Source of the DNA: Streptomyces sp. OR43
GTDB taxonomy: Bacteria; Actinomycetota; Actinomycetes; Streptomycetales; Streptomycetaceae
Length of the DNA stretch: 64,000 bases
Reading direction: 5' to 3'
Assembly (NCBI RefSeq): GCF_008042275.1
Contig: NZ_RDBK01000043.1
Span: 110,660 to 174,659, forward strand
Made by a program: the position numbers and the translations under genes. The notes beneath the pieces are model-generated. The model did no database searches. It saw nothing but the letters and a program-made list of their open reading frames with translations, and was not told the origin of the DNA. Below are positions 47,726-54,959 of this stretch, piece after piece. The stretch's first letter is position 1. Each line of letters starts with the position of its first letter.

Positions 47726-49597
47726 TCAGAGCTGGGTGATGACGAGGTTCCGCCAGTGGGGTTTCGTCGTGAGGTTGGTGATGCCGCCGTTGCTGAGCCC
47801 GAAGTACAGGCCGCGGTAGGTGGCGTCGGCGATCGGCCCGGTGGTCCAGCCGGTGCTGTCGGTGCGCCGCAGCTCGATCGTGGTGGCGGTGACGTCGAGC
47901 TGGAAGCTCATCGGGTTGTCGGGAACGACGGCCGTGGTGTTCTGCACCGTGCCGAGCGCCGTGCCCGTGGTCACGCCTGCGGTGTGCCGGTTGAGTTGCA
48001 TCTGGCCGTTGGCGCGCATCACCACGTGGTATCCGCCGCTGGCGTTGGCCGTCCCGAATCTGTACGCGTCGTCGCTCAACTTCCCGAAGTACACGCCTGC
48101 ATGCTCGGTCGTGATCGCGGGGATGCCCTCGAACCGCATGTCGAACGAGATCCGGTACCCGCCGGCGCCGCCCACGATCGGGCAGTAGGTGCCGAGCCCG
48201 TAGGACTGGCCGGCCGCGTTGATGTACACCCAGCCCGCGCTCGGAGCATCGTCGAACTTGAGCGCGTAGGTCGCGTCGTAGTCGAGGGTCGGGGTGCCGC
48301 CGGGCTCTTTGACTTGGTTGTCCCAGCGCGATGCGGTGCGCATGGGGGTGCTGCGACTGAGGTACTGAATGTCGCTGGTCATCATGCCGACGACGCCGAG
48401 GCCGGCGAGCCGGTCGCGCTGGCTGCGGCGGTAAACGGGCCAGCTAAAGACCGGCTTCCCGCGCGCGACGATCTGGGTGACGCGGGCGTCGGCCATGCTG
48501 GTCTGCACGCCGAGGTAGTCGATGTACTGGTCCTTCGCCGTGATCGCGGCGTCCGTGGTTCCGTCGTCCACGTAGACCCAGGTCTTGAACCCGGCGCCCT
48601 TGGCCCACGGCAGCGACAGGGTGCCAATGTGCGCTTTCCACACGACGCTCTTGTTCGCGGTCGGGTAGAAGGTGTCCAGCATCGTCTGGAGCGGCACGAC
48701 GGCGTCGTTGCCCTTGGCCTCAAGGAAGATAACGACGCGGCCGAGGAACTCGTCGAGAACTTCGCGCAGGGTCGGAATGGGCTGGTCGGTCCAGCCCTGG
48801 CCGTGGAGCACGCGCCCGTTGGTGAGGACCCGGTTCTTCAGCTCTGACCAGTTCCACGTGTTGACCGCGCCGGTGCTGTACGTGGTGCGGTCCAGCGTCG
48901 TGTCGTGGCAGCAGACGAGCGTTCCGTCCGCGGCGACGTTGACGGACACCTCGATTGCCTTGGCCCCGGCGGCTACGGCGGCCCGGTAGCCGGCCATGGT
49001 GTGCTCGGGGCTGACCATGCCCTGCCCGCGGTGCCCGAAGTACGCGGGGTTCGTGGCCAGGAGGTTGGTGATGGTGACGGCGGCCTGCGGGGCGTAGGCA
49101 ACATTGGACCGTGTGACTTCGGCGCTCATGGCCGCGTCGGTGTAGGCCTCCGCGTTGGCCTGAGATCCGGGAGCGCCCGGCGGGCCAGGAGGGCCGGGCA
49201 CGAGGACGTAGTCCCCGGTGTAGGGCTCCACGGGCGCAACGGCTGCCAGGTCGATGGTGCCCATGGCTGCGGCGACGAGCATCGGGTAGCTGCGCTCGGG
49301 GGCGTCGTCGGGGCGTTCGTGGACGCGGTACGTCCAGCCGGTTGGCGTGTAGCCGGGGGCGTCGTGCGGCAGGACCGTCAGGCCGGCGTCGCCTTGTCCG
49401 GTCGGGTCGCTGGCCGGGTAGAGGGCTCCGTTGATCCATCGGCCGGTGACTGCGCCCATGACGATGTGGCCGTGCTCGATGCTGGTCACGGCGGGGGCTT
49501 CGGGGGTGAGGGTGACGCGGCCGCGCATGGGGCCGCCGTCTGGGTGGGTTCGGCTGTCGACCACGGTCACGGTCGGGACGCCGTCGGGGAGAGCCAT
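47726..49597 (-). CDS. Tail fibre/receptor-binding protein with GDPD enzymatic domain
   Basis: This 623-aa protein starts at ATG 49597 after GGAGGAGG. An N-terminal beta domain contains TVVDSRTHPDGGPMRGRVTL and GRWINGALYPASDPTG, typical virion-attachment material. A collagen-like GPPGPPGAPG spacer follows at about 134-144. A glycerophosphodiester phosphodiesterase barrel then spans about 186-420: FGHRGQ (His189, Arg190), PEHT, E216-V-S218 where relatives have E-x-D, and HDTTLDRTT (His231). A C-terminal beta-jelly-like domain (about 440-623, RISFDMRFEGIPAITTEHAGVYFG) may bind glycans. It probably degrades wall teichoic-acid-type polyglycerol phosphate during adsorption. The gene lies outside the tail module. 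Confidence 0.85.
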   Translation of the reverse strand: MALPDGVPTVTVVDSRTHPDGGPMRGRVTLTPEAPAVTSIEHGHIVMGAVTGRWINGALYPASDPTGQGDAGLTVLPHDAPGYTPTGWTYRVHERPDDAPERSYPMLVAAAMGTIDLAAVAPVEPYTGDYVLVPGPPGPPGAPGSQANAEAYTDAAMSAEVTRSNVAYAPQAAVTITNLLATNPAYFGHRGQGMVSPEHTMAGYRAAVAAGAKAIEVSVNVAADGTLVCCHDTTLDRTTYSTGAVNTWNWSELKNRVLTNGRVLHGQGWTDQPIPTLREVLDEFLGRVVIFLEAKGNDAVVPLQTMLDTFYPTANKSVVWKAHIGTLSLPWAKGAGFKTWVYVDDGTTDAAITAKDQYIDYLGVQTSMADARVTQIVARGKPVFSWPVYRRSQRDRLAGLGVVGMMTSDIQYLSRSTPMRTASRWDNQVKEPGGTPTLDYDATYALKFDDAPSAGWVYINAAGQSYGLGTYCPIVGGAGGYRISFDMRFEGIPAITTEHAGVYFGKLSDDAYRFGTANASGGYHVVMRANGQMQLNRHTAGVTTGTALGTVQNTTAVVPDNPMSFQLDVTATTIELRRTDSTGWTTGPIADATYRGLYFGLSNGGITNLTTKPHWRNLVITQL

Positions 49598-49621
49598 GGG
49601 CACCTCCTCCGGGCATAGCGA

Positions 49622-49649
49622 AGGCCCCGACCGGTGATGGGCGGGGCCT
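49622..49649. terminator. Stem-loop before the GDPD tail-fibre gene
   Basis: Arms aggccccg (49622-49629) and cggggcct (49642-49649) pair perfectly over 8 bp with a 12-nt loop. It lies between the HTH gene and the tail-fibre start (49597), again just upstream of a strong ribosome-binding site, as at 27906 and 37706. Confidence 0.65.
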
Positions 49650-49697
49650 CGGGGCATGCGTGTGGTGGTCAAATCGTGGCGCACGGATCGTCGCACG

Positions 49698-49919
49698 TCA
49701 AGCGGCGTTGACACCGCGCTGGCCGTTGCGGGTCGGCTTGGCTGCGGACCGGGCTGCTTCGACGTCTGTGACACGGTAGAGCGGCCGTTTGGGGCTGCCG
49801 CCGCAGCGGGTGAGGATGCCGCGCCGTACCCAGTCGCGGATGGTGGCGGGTTGGACGCCGGCGGACATGGCGGCCATGGATGTGGTGAGGGTGCCGATCG
49901 GCGGCAGCAGGTACTCCAT
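49698..49919 (-). CDS. Small HTH (MerR/excisionase-like) DNA-binding protein
   Basis: This 73-aa protein starts at ATG 49919 (MEYLLPPIGTLTTSMAAMSA). The winged-helix pattern is MSAGVQPATIRDWVRRGILTRCGGSPKRPLYRVTDVEAARSAA, in which a helix-turn-helix (GVQPATIRDWVRRG) is followed by a beta wing (PLYRVTDVEA). It probably binds the repeat/palindrome cluster directly upstream (49931-50073) and so controls this operon. Binding is inferred from position. Confidence 0.75.
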   Translation of the reverse strand: MEYLLPPIGTLTTSMAAMSAGVQPATIRDWVRRGILTRCGGSPKRPLYRVTDVEAARSAAKPTRNGQRGVNAA

Positions 49920-49930
49920 GCGTCCAGTGT

Positions 49931-50073
49931 GCCGTCCTCGCGCGCGGGAAGGCCCCGCCCTGAACTGCGTGGATAACCTCATTGGGTACGTGCCGTCCTC
50001 GCGCGCGGGAGGCCTCCCAACTGAATTCCTTCAAGGAACTCAGTCAGCTGCCGCCCTCGCGTGCGGGAAGGCC
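49931..50073. repeat. Three 23-24 bp direct repeats with about 60-bp spacing
   Basis: The sequence gccgtcctcgcgcgcgggaaggcc occurs at 49931-49954, at 49992-50014 (one base shorter) and at 50050-50073 (two substitutions). Starts are 61 and 58 bp apart. They lie immediately upstream of the small HTH gene. They could be operator iterons, repeated RNA elements, or a degenerate CRISPR-like array. Confidence 0.7.
50020..50044. promoter_or_regulatory. 25-bp near-perfect palindrome upstream of the HTH gene
   Basis: Actgaattcctt and aaggaactcagt flank a single central base; 11 of 12 positions are complementary. It lies between repeats two and three, about 100 bp before the HTH start. This is a strong operator candidate. 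Confidence 0.6.
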
Positions 50074-50100
50074 CCGGTCGTCGCGGCGAAGGCCGGGGCC
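50070..50100 (-). terminator. Stem-loop ending the upstream small-gene operon
   Basis: Ggccccgg (50070-50077) and ccggggcc (50093-50100) pair perfectly over 8 bp. A perfect 14-bp palindrome ggtgtagctacacc (50103-50116) sits next to it, at the stop of the 32-aa gene. Together they probably end transcription arriving from the right. Confidence 0.55.
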
Positions 50101-50115
50101 CTGGTGTAGCTACAC

Positions 50116-50214
50116 CTACTCCTTGTCCCCGGCGGCCTTTTCGGCGTCTCGCTGCTGCTGGGACTCAGCGTTGCGGCGCTGGAGTTCTTCGATGCTGATC
50201 GGGTCGAGTGCCAT
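50116..50214 (-). CDS. Very small phage protein, 32 aa
   Basis: ATG 50214 gives MALDPISIEELQRRNAESQQ and a charged tail (QRDAEKAAGDKE). It is one amphipathic helix of high charge. AGGA lies about 9 bp upstream. The size and composition resemble short capping or adaptor peptides found in actinophage small-gene operons. No function can be given. Confidence 0.5.
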   Translation of the reverse strand: MALDPISIEELQRRNAESQQQRDAEKAAGDKE

Positions 50215-50297
50215 GATCGTGGTCCTGTCTCGTGGTTGGGGATGGGGCCCGGGGCGGCCGTGGTCGCCTGGCAGTGATGCGGCCGCCTCGGGGTTGG

Positions 50298-50483
50298 TCA
50301 GCTGTTGCGGGTGTACGTGAGGACGATGTCGTCGGGCTGAATGCCCTGGCCCTTGCAGAAGCCGAGGACCATCGCCTCGGCGTCGCGTGGGTTCTCCGCT
50401 TCGACTGCGCCAGAGCCGTCGCACGGCTCGCCTGTCTCGATGCGGGTGCCGGTTGCGGTCCACTGGTAGTGGGTGAGCTCCAT
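50298..50483 (-). CDS. Small phage protein, 61 aa
   Basis: MELTHYQWTATGTRIETGEP starts 4 bp after an AGGAGGACCCC stretch, a strong ribosome-binding site. The rest (CDGSGAVEAENPRDAEAMVLGFCKGQGIQPDDIVLTYTRNS) makes a compact alpha/beta fold with two Cys. No family recognised. It is one of several short genes between the replication and late modules. Confidence 0.65.
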   Translation of the reverse strand: MELTHYQWTATGTRIETGEPCDGSGAVEAENPRDAEAMVLGFCKGQGIQPDDIVLTYTRNS

Positions 50484-50564
50484 GGGGTCCTCCTGGGTGC
50501 GGGCCGGTCTGTCCGGCTCCCCTCACCGCCCGCACTGTGTCGGGCGGATCGGGCAGCCGTCAGG

Positions 50565-50828
50565 TCAGCGGATAGGCGTGTAGCGGATGAGGCCGCCCAT
50601 GGGGTGGGGGCTCTGCATGACGACGACGCCGTCACGGATGCCGATCGTGAGGTCGGCGAGCAGGGCCTCGGTCATCTCCAACTTCAGGTGCTCACCCTTC
50701 ATCTCGGGCGCGGCCTCCCATGTGGCCCCACGGTCGTAGCTGCGGTCCTTGCGGTACGGAGCAGCCGGGTCGATGTCGGTGACGGGGGCGCTGTCGTAGA
50801 TGCGGAACCAGTCGGTCTGGCGGGACAC
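50565..50828 (-). CDS. Small phage protein, 87 aa
   Basis: Starts at GTG 50828 after GAGGAGGGCCC. MSRQTDWFRIYDSAPVTDID, then YDRGATWEAAPEMKGEHLKLEMTEALLADLTIGIRDGVVVMQSP. No domain recognised; acidic and soluble. It belongs to the same leftward set of small genes. Confidence 0.65.
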   Translation of the reverse strand: MSRQTDWFRIYDSAPVTDIDPAAPYRKDRSYDRGATWEAAPEMKGEHLKLEMTEALLADLTIGIRDGVVVMQSPHPMGGLIRYTPIR

Positions 50829-50858
50829 GGGCCCTCCTCGGGCGGTCTACGGGGTGCT

Positions 50859-51512
50859 CTACGCCCGGTCTACGGCCTCTTCTGTGGGCTGCTGACCTGC
50901 GTCTACAGCCTCGGAAGGGGCCTCTACGGGTGTGGGGGAGAGCAGGGCTTCGATGTCGGCGGCCTTGATGCCGCTGCGGCCGGTCTTGTCCGCGCTGACG
51001 CGGACGCTGCGGTGAATGGTGATGCCGCACTGGACGAGGACGGCGCGGAGCCGGGCGTCGTCGAGGTGGGCGGCGGCCGGCCGGGCCTGGAACGCGTCGT
51101 ACACGTCCCGGACGAACACGGCGGGGTCGTCGGCGAGCAGCTGCTGCACGCCGAGGACAACCCGGCGGCGCAGCTCCTCTTCGGTCGGTGGGGTCGGGGG
51201 TACGGGGCGCCCGTCCCGCCACGCGGTGATGGCGTAGGCGCCGGCCGCCAAGGCGAGGAGTTGGGGTTGTTGGTGGCCGGTTCGCCAGGCGAGGAGCGAG
51301 GCGGCCGTGAGCCCGGCGACGCGACGCGGGATGGCGGTGCCGGGCGACGGGTGGCCGGTGGCGATCGTCCAGGAGCGAAGCCTGGCCCACTGGATCAGGT
51401 GCCCGCGGGCGAGGCGGCGGGGGTGGATGCGCTGCGCGGCCCACCGGGGCCTCCCGTTCCCGAACTCGGGGACGGGAGGCAGTTCGAGGGTGTCATCCTC
51501 GGACTCGGTCAT
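50859..51512 (-). CDS. Membrane-associated protein with C-terminal DNA-binding-like domain
   Basis: This 217-aa protein starts at ATG 51512 (MTESEDDTLELPPVPEFGNG). A basic region (RPRWAAQRIHPRRLARGHLIQWARLRSW) precedes two hydrophobic stretches (VAGLTAASLLAW and PQLLALAAGAYAITAW). The C-terminal half is helical (EEELRRRVVLGVQQLLADDPAVFVRDVYDAFQA, then LRAVLVQCGITIHRSVRVSADKTGRSGIKAADIEALL) and looks like a winged helix. Together with the next two small membrane genes it resembles membrane sets of Streptomyces integrative plasmids more than a lysis unit. Function unknown. Confidence 0.65.
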   Translation of the reverse strand: MTESEDDTLELPPVPEFGNGRPRWAAQRIHPRRLARGHLIQWARLRSWTIATGHPSPGTAIPRRVAGLTAASLLAWRTGHQQPQLLALAAGAYAITAWRDGRPVPPTPPTEEELRRRVVLGVQQLLADDPAVFVRDVYDAFQARPAAAHLDDARLRAVLVQCGITIHRSVRVSADKTGRSGIKAADIEALLSPTPVEAPSEAVDAGQQPTEEAVDRA

Positions 51513-51514
51513 CG

Positions 51515-51814
51515 TCAGGCGTTGCTGGCGAACTGGGCGATCATCTGCGCGAAGGTCCCGAACAGCTGGTTGACCATGGTGCCGATCTGGGTGCCGGACA
51601 TGGACAGGCCGAGGCCGAGGCAGACGAAGCCGGGCATGAGGTGGAGCTTCTTGTTCTTGTCGCCGTGTTTGAACATCCACCAGGCCACACCGGACAGGGC
51701 GATGATCAGCAGGACGCTGATGGGGACGGATCCGCCGGCGCCCCCGGCGGCGGGGGGTGCGGCCATGGTGTGGGCGTGAGCGGTTTCGATGGCGGCGAGC
51801 AGCGTGGTGTTCAT
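51515..51814 (-). CDS. Small membrane protein, 99 aa
   Basis: MNTTLLAAIETAHAHTMAAP, then a Gly/Ala-rich stretch and a first helix (VPISVLLIIALSGVAWWMF), a charged KHGDKNKKLH loop, and a second helix (MPGFVCLGLGLSMSG) with a third amphipathic end (MVNQLFGTFAQMIAQFA). The topology recalls small membrane proteins of conjugative elements or phage. It lies 2 bp before the larger membrane gene, with good coupling. Confidence 0.65.
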   Translation of the reverse strand: MNTTLLAAIETAHAHTMAAPPAAGGAGGSVPISVLLIIALSGVAWWMFKHGDKNKKLHLMPGFVCLGLGLSMSGTQIGTMVNQLFGTFAQMIAQFASNA

Positions 51815-51825
51815 GGTGGGGTCCT

Positions 51826-51987
51826 TCAGTACGAGAAGCCGACGATGGCGGCGGTGACGAGGAGCGCGGCCAGGACGGCGCGGGCGAGCAGGCGGTGCGC
51901 GCGGCATCCGTCGGGCAGCAGCGTCAGGAGGACGAGGGCGCCGAGGATGCCGAACAGGCCGTAGTAGCCGAGGTCGTGGTACGTCAT
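51826..51987 (-). CDS. Small membrane protein, 53 aa
   Basis: MTYHDLGYYGLFGILGALVL has one helix, and LLARAVLAALLVTAAIVGFSY a second. They are separated by a charged CRAHR loop. Its ATG overlaps the upstream HTH gene stop by 4 bp, and it lies 11 bp before the 99-aa membrane gene. Too short to classify. Confidence 0.6.
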   Translation of the reverse strand: MTYHDLGYYGLFGILGALVLLTLLPDGCRAHRLLARAVLAALLVTAAIVGFSY

Positions 51988-52358
51988 GGCGCACCGCCGG
52001 TCTCGGTTGCGCCGGGGTAGTAGTCGGCGAACTGGTCGGCGTGCACCAGCAGCTCGAACGCGGTGGCGCGCAGTTCCGTCCACCAGCGCCGGGCCGTCTC
52101 GTCGTCGGTGATGGTGTGCGCCGGATCGGCGTGGAGGGCGGCCTGAGCTGCGGCGCACAGCTGGCTCATGGCCGTCTCGGTGTGCGCCGCACGCTGCGCC
52201 ATCAGCTGCACCGGTGTCTCGACCGGGGCGGCCAGGTCGCGCGCCACGGTGTCCTTCGAGATCCGGAGCTCCGTTGCGATGGCGCGGTTCGATGCCCCGT
52301 CCTGCGCCAGCTGGCGCACCTTCGCGCGCCGCTGCGCCAGGGTGAGTGCGCCGGTCAC
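51984..52358 (-). CDS. HTH domain protein, 124 aa
   Basis: A helix-turn-helix is visible at residues 6-40 (LAQRRAKVRQLAQDGASNRAIATELRISKDTVARDL), of the type seen in resolvase-like or small-terminase-like recognition modules. The rest is helical with a WWTELRATAFELLVHADQFADYY core. It overlaps neighbours at both ends by 4 bp. A regulator of the early or middle genes is the natural role; unproven. Confidence 0.75.
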   Translation of the reverse strand: MTGALTLAQRRAKVRQLAQDGASNRAIATELRISKDTVARDLAAPVETPVQLMAQRAAHTETAMSQLCAAAQAALHADPAHTITDDETARRWWTELRATAFELLVHADQFADYYPGATETGGAP

Positions 52359-52771
52359 TGGCTCTCACCGGCCCGGATCGCTTCGAGCTTGGCGGCCATG
52401 GCATCGATGTGGTCGGCGTGGGCGCGGAGCGCGGCCGCGATCCGGCGTGCACCGGTCGGGCCGACCTCCTTGTGCCCGTCGTCCGTCTCCACGGCGAGGA
52501 ACACCTGCGCCTGGTCACTGAACGGCCACTGGACCAGGCCCACCTGGACCAGGCTCGTCGGGCCTGTCTCCGGCGTCTCGACCAACGCCCACTCCGGGTC
52601 GCCCCGGTGCGTGATCTCCGTCTTGGCCGGCGGGTGCGGGTAGCCGTGCTCAACGATGCACCAGTCCGGGCAGGTGAGCCGGATGTCGGTGTACACGATG
52701 GCGGTGACCGTGGTGGTGCCGTCGGCGTTGCGGCGCGGCTGCGGGGCCACAATCGGCCGGTCCTCGCTCAT
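52355..52771 (-). CDS. DUF6907-like protein
   Basis: This 138-aa protein has TVTAIVYTDIRLTCPDWCIVEHGYPHPPAKTEITHRGDPEWA, the DUF6907-like signature with two Cys and two His (CPDWC...H). VQWPFSDQAQVFLAVETDDGHKEVGPTGARRIAAALRAHADHIDAMAAKLEAI completes it. The family occurs in Streptomyces and its phages and lacks a known activity. A second related protein is encoded at 60713. Confidence 0.75.
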   Translation of the reverse strand: MSEDRPIVAPQPRRNADGTTTVTAIVYTDIRLTCPDWCIVEHGYPHPPAKTEITHRGDPEWALVETPETGPTSLVQVGLVQWPFSDQAQVFLAVETDDGHKEVGPTGARRIAAALRAHADHIDAMAAKLEAIRAGESQ

Positions 52772-53043
52772 CCGGCGCTCACCCCTTGCGCGATGAGGCG
52801 GAGCTTCGCCGCGTACTCGCCGCGGCTGGTGCCGGGGGTGACGCGGGGGGCGGCGGCGAGAAGGTCCTGCTCGGCGTCGAACGCGGCCTCGGTCGGTCCG
52901 TGCAGCTGCTCGGAGAGGACGAGGGCGCGGGCGAGGCGGATCGGCTCGCTCATCTCGGCGTTCGGCCGGCGGGCGTCGAGAGTGTCGGCCAGCTGGCCAA
53001 GGAGCGTGCGGGTGTCGTCGCTGAGGACGAGGGGCGTCGTCAT
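52768..53043 (-). CDS. Small helical phage protein, 91 aa
   Basis: MTTPLVLSDDTRTLLGQLAD, then LDARRPNAEMSEPIRLARALVLSEQLHGPTEAAFDAEQDLL, forms a helical protein without a known domain. It shares ATGA overlaps with both neighbours, so it belongs to one coupled unit of four genes (53198 to 51984). Confidence 0.65.
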   Translation of the reverse strand: MTTPLVLSDDTRTLLGQLADTLDARRPNAEMSEPIRLARALVLSEQLHGPTEAAFDAEQDLLAAAPRVTPGTSRGEYAAKLRLIAQGVSAG

Positions 53044-53198
53044 CGGGTACCGCCCGCGGGGCGGATGGTGCCGGTGACGCCGGCCTCGGTGGCGCGCACC
53101 GTGGTGGTGCGGCCGCCGTGGTGGCGGACGGTGCCGACGGCGATCAGTCGCCGACCGGGCGGGGGTGCAGATAGTGCACGTGCAATACGATTCGGCAT
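53040..53198 (-). CDS. Small basic protein, 52 aa
   Basis: ATG 53198 gives MPNRIARALSAPPPGRRLIA, then VGTVRHHGGRTTTVRATEAGVTGTI and an Arg end. A perfect AGGAGG sits 7 bp upstream, and the stop overlaps the next ATG by 4 bp. Both facts support translation of this short gene. It is very basic, so nucleic-acid binding is possible. Confidence 0.6.
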   Translation of the reverse strand: MPNRIARALSAPPPGRRLIAVGTVRHHGGRTTTVRATEAGVTGTIRPAGGTR

Positions 53199-53301
53199 GG
53201 CCGAGCCTCCTGGCGCAATCAGGATGGTTTTCGGTCAGGGGTCGGGCGACGCGGCCGCTCCAGGTGTTCCACCACCTGGGAGCTGTCGTCCGGCCCCGCT
53301 T

Positions 53302-53526
53302 CTATTCGGTTGTCGGGCCGCTGGGCCCGTTCTTCTTGATCGCCGCGTCAACGGCGTTCCACGACTTTCCGAGCTCCCTGGCCACTTCGGCCACGGTCCC
53401 GAGTTCGTCAACGCCATCGAGCAGGGCGAGCGCTCTTCGTTTGGCGGATTCGGATACCAGGGTCTGGAGCTGTTCCACCAGCGCGTCCTCCCCGCGGACC
53501 CGTTCCCGCCATGGGATCGCGTTCAC
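53302..53526 (-). CDS. Small HTH-type protein, 74 aa
   Basis: MNAIPWRERVRGEDALVEQL, then VSESAKRRALALLDGVDELGTVAEVARELGKSWNAVDAAIKK. The segment TVAEVARELGKSWNAVDAAIK is a helix-turn-helix of the type used by small phage regulators. An inverted repeat TCTAA-N7-TTAGA lies about 13 bp before its start and could be its own operator. Confidence 0.7.
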   Translation of the reverse strand: MNAIPWRERVRGEDALVEQLQTLVSESAKRRALALLDGVDELGTVAEVARELGKSWNAVDAAIKKNGPSGPTTE

Positions 53527-53538
53527 GGGGAGACTCTA

Positions 53539-53555
53539 TCTAACCCAGGCTTAGA
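53539..53555. promoter_or_regulatory. Inverted repeat TCTAA-N7-TTAGA
   Basis: Five-base arms at 53539-53543 and 53551-53555 lie upstream of the 74-aa HTH gene, in a short AT-richer gap. A promoter or operator role is inferred from location. Confidence 0.35.
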
Positions 53556-53565
53556 CGCGCAAGGG

Positions 53566-54213
53566 CTACGCGGCATCGCGCGCCTTCTCGTCCTCACCCA
53601 TCCACGCCTTCAACTGGCCCCACACGTAGGGCGGGTACCGGGTGGTGCACCACTCGCAGCACACGGCCTTCTCGCCAGGGCGCAGCCACAGCACGGCGCC
53701 GCAGAGCACACCGGCCGGGTCCATCGCCGGGCAGTGCCCGATCCGTCGGCCGCGGTCAAGGGCAGGCTCCGGCGCGATGATCGAGCGAACCGAATTCGTC
53801 AGGTCACGGATCTCTCCGGCGAACGTGCCGGCCTCCGACCAGGACACGGCGATCCACGGCATGTTGACGATCAGCCCAGCGGCCGCGGCCTTGAGCCGGG
53901 CTTCAACCGAGCCGGCCGGGACGGGCTGCCGCATCTGGCGCGCGTCCCGGACCGAGCTCAGCCAGTCTTCGGCCACGCCGACCATGCCGCCGGGGCCACG
54001 CAGGTCGAGGACGCCCTCGACGACGGGGAGCGGGGCGGGGCCGCCCTTCCCGGACCGGCCCTGGCTCACGGCCGTGGACGGGGTCAGGAAGGGCAGGAGC
54101 CCGGCGTACAGGTCGGGCAGGCACTCCAGGCGCACGACGGTCGCCTTCGTGCAGCCGGGGCACAGCATGCCGCCCATGGCGTCGTGCTCGTCGCACAGCA
54201 GGCACAGGGTCAC
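53566..54213 (-). CDS. Zinc-finger phage protein, 215 aa
   Basis: Starts at GTG 54213 with GGAGG upstream, overlapping the previous stop (GTGA). N-terminal CLLCDEHDAMGGMLCPGC and C-terminal AVCCEWCTTRYPPYVWGQL give two Cys clusters. The central part is helical with LTPSTAVSQGRSGKGGPAPLPVVEGVLDL. Proteins of this kind occur in Streptomyces phage early regions. A nucleic-acid-related role is likely but unproven. Confidence 0.7.
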   Translation of the reverse strand: MTLCLLCDEHDAMGGMLCPGCTKATVVRLECLPDLYAGLLPFLTPSTAVSQGRSGKGGPAPLPVVEGVLDLRGPGGMVGVAEDWLSSVRDARQMRQPVPAGSVEARLKAAAAGLIVNMPWIAVSWSEAGTFAGEIRDLTNSVRSIIAPEPALDRGRRIGHCPAMDPAGVLCGAVLWLRPGEKAVCCEWCTTRYPPYVWGQLKAWMGEDEKARDAA

Positions 54214-54959
54214 CGCTCCTCCTTCGGCTGGTCGAGCACGGCGAGGATCCGGTCGACGGCGTTGCAGATGTGCGGGGTACCGATCGCCGCGCACTCGGCC
54301 CGCACCCGCTCGACGGTGGCCGCGGCCTGGTCCCGGTCAGCGGCCAGCTGCTCGATACCGACCGCGTGCCCCAGGAGGGTGCTGGCGGCGTCGGGTTCGG
54401 GGCAGCCGATGCGGGGGCAGGTGACGTAGCCGCCCGAGCCGAGGAAGAGGCGGGTGTTCCCGCAGGCAGGACAGCGGCCCCGAACGTCGGGGTAGCCGTG
54501 CTGCTCCCACTCGGCCGGCACGGACGGGGCGCCAAGCGCGGTGTGCAGCCGGTCGCCAATGGCGCGGCGGATGCCGTCGGCCTCGACGTCCACACCGAGG
54601 CCGGAGTGTCGGCTCAGCCAGTCGGCGAGGGCCTGGCACCGGGCAACGACAGCACGCAGTCGCTCCACCTCCTCCCCGCCAGTCGTTGCCTGCTGAGCAA
54701 CAACCGTGGTCCTCTGCACCACAGTTGTGGGCTGCTGCCCCACACCTAGGTGATAGGTCGTCTCCCGGCCCGAGTGAAGCGTGACCGTCTCGGTTACGAC
54801 TGACCTTCCCGAAGGAGGGCTGTCGTCTGTTGCCTGCTGAGCAACGGTTGCCCCGTCGGCGCGCCGGAGGATCTGCCCGGGAAGGGCAGGGGCCAGCTCC
54901 GCCTCTTCCCCGCCAGGGGTACGGACTACTCCGTACCCCTTCTCGCCCTCGTCGTTCAT
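54210..54959 (-). CDS. Zinc-ribbon phage protein, 249 aa
   Basis: Starts at ATG 54959 (MNDEGEKGYGVVRTPGGEEA). A low-complexity Thr/Val/Gln-rich N-terminal half (VVQRTTVVAQQATTGG) precedes a helix region (VERLRAVVARCQALADWLSRHSGLGVDVEADGIRRAIGDRLH). A zinc ribbon follows at residues 163-186 (CPACG...CPRIGC). The C-terminus is coiled-coil. It is coupled to neighbours at both ends. Unknown function. Confidence 0.7.
   Translation of the reverse strand: MNDEGEKGYGVVRTPGGEEAELAPALPGQILRRADGATVAQQATDDSPPSGRSVVTETVTLHSGRETTYHLGVGQQPTTVVQRTTVVAQQATTGGEEVERLRAVVARCQALADWLSRHSGLGVDVEADGIRRAIGDRLHTALGAPSVPAEWEQHGYPDVRGRCPACGNTRLFLGSGGYVTCPRIGCPEPDAASTLLGHAVGIEQLAADRDQAAATVERVRAECAAIGTPHICNAVDRILAVLDQPKEER

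Noticed and set aside
47152..47739. Plus-strand open frame opposite the HNH gene
   Set aside because: It overlaps a clear HNH core on the minus strand, and only its 3' neighbour frame (47564-47725) has membrane-protein features.
49931..50073. A true CRISPR array
   Set aside because: Only three degenerate repeats, unequal spacing (61 and 58 bp) and no cas genes nearby; kept only as a possibility in the findings.
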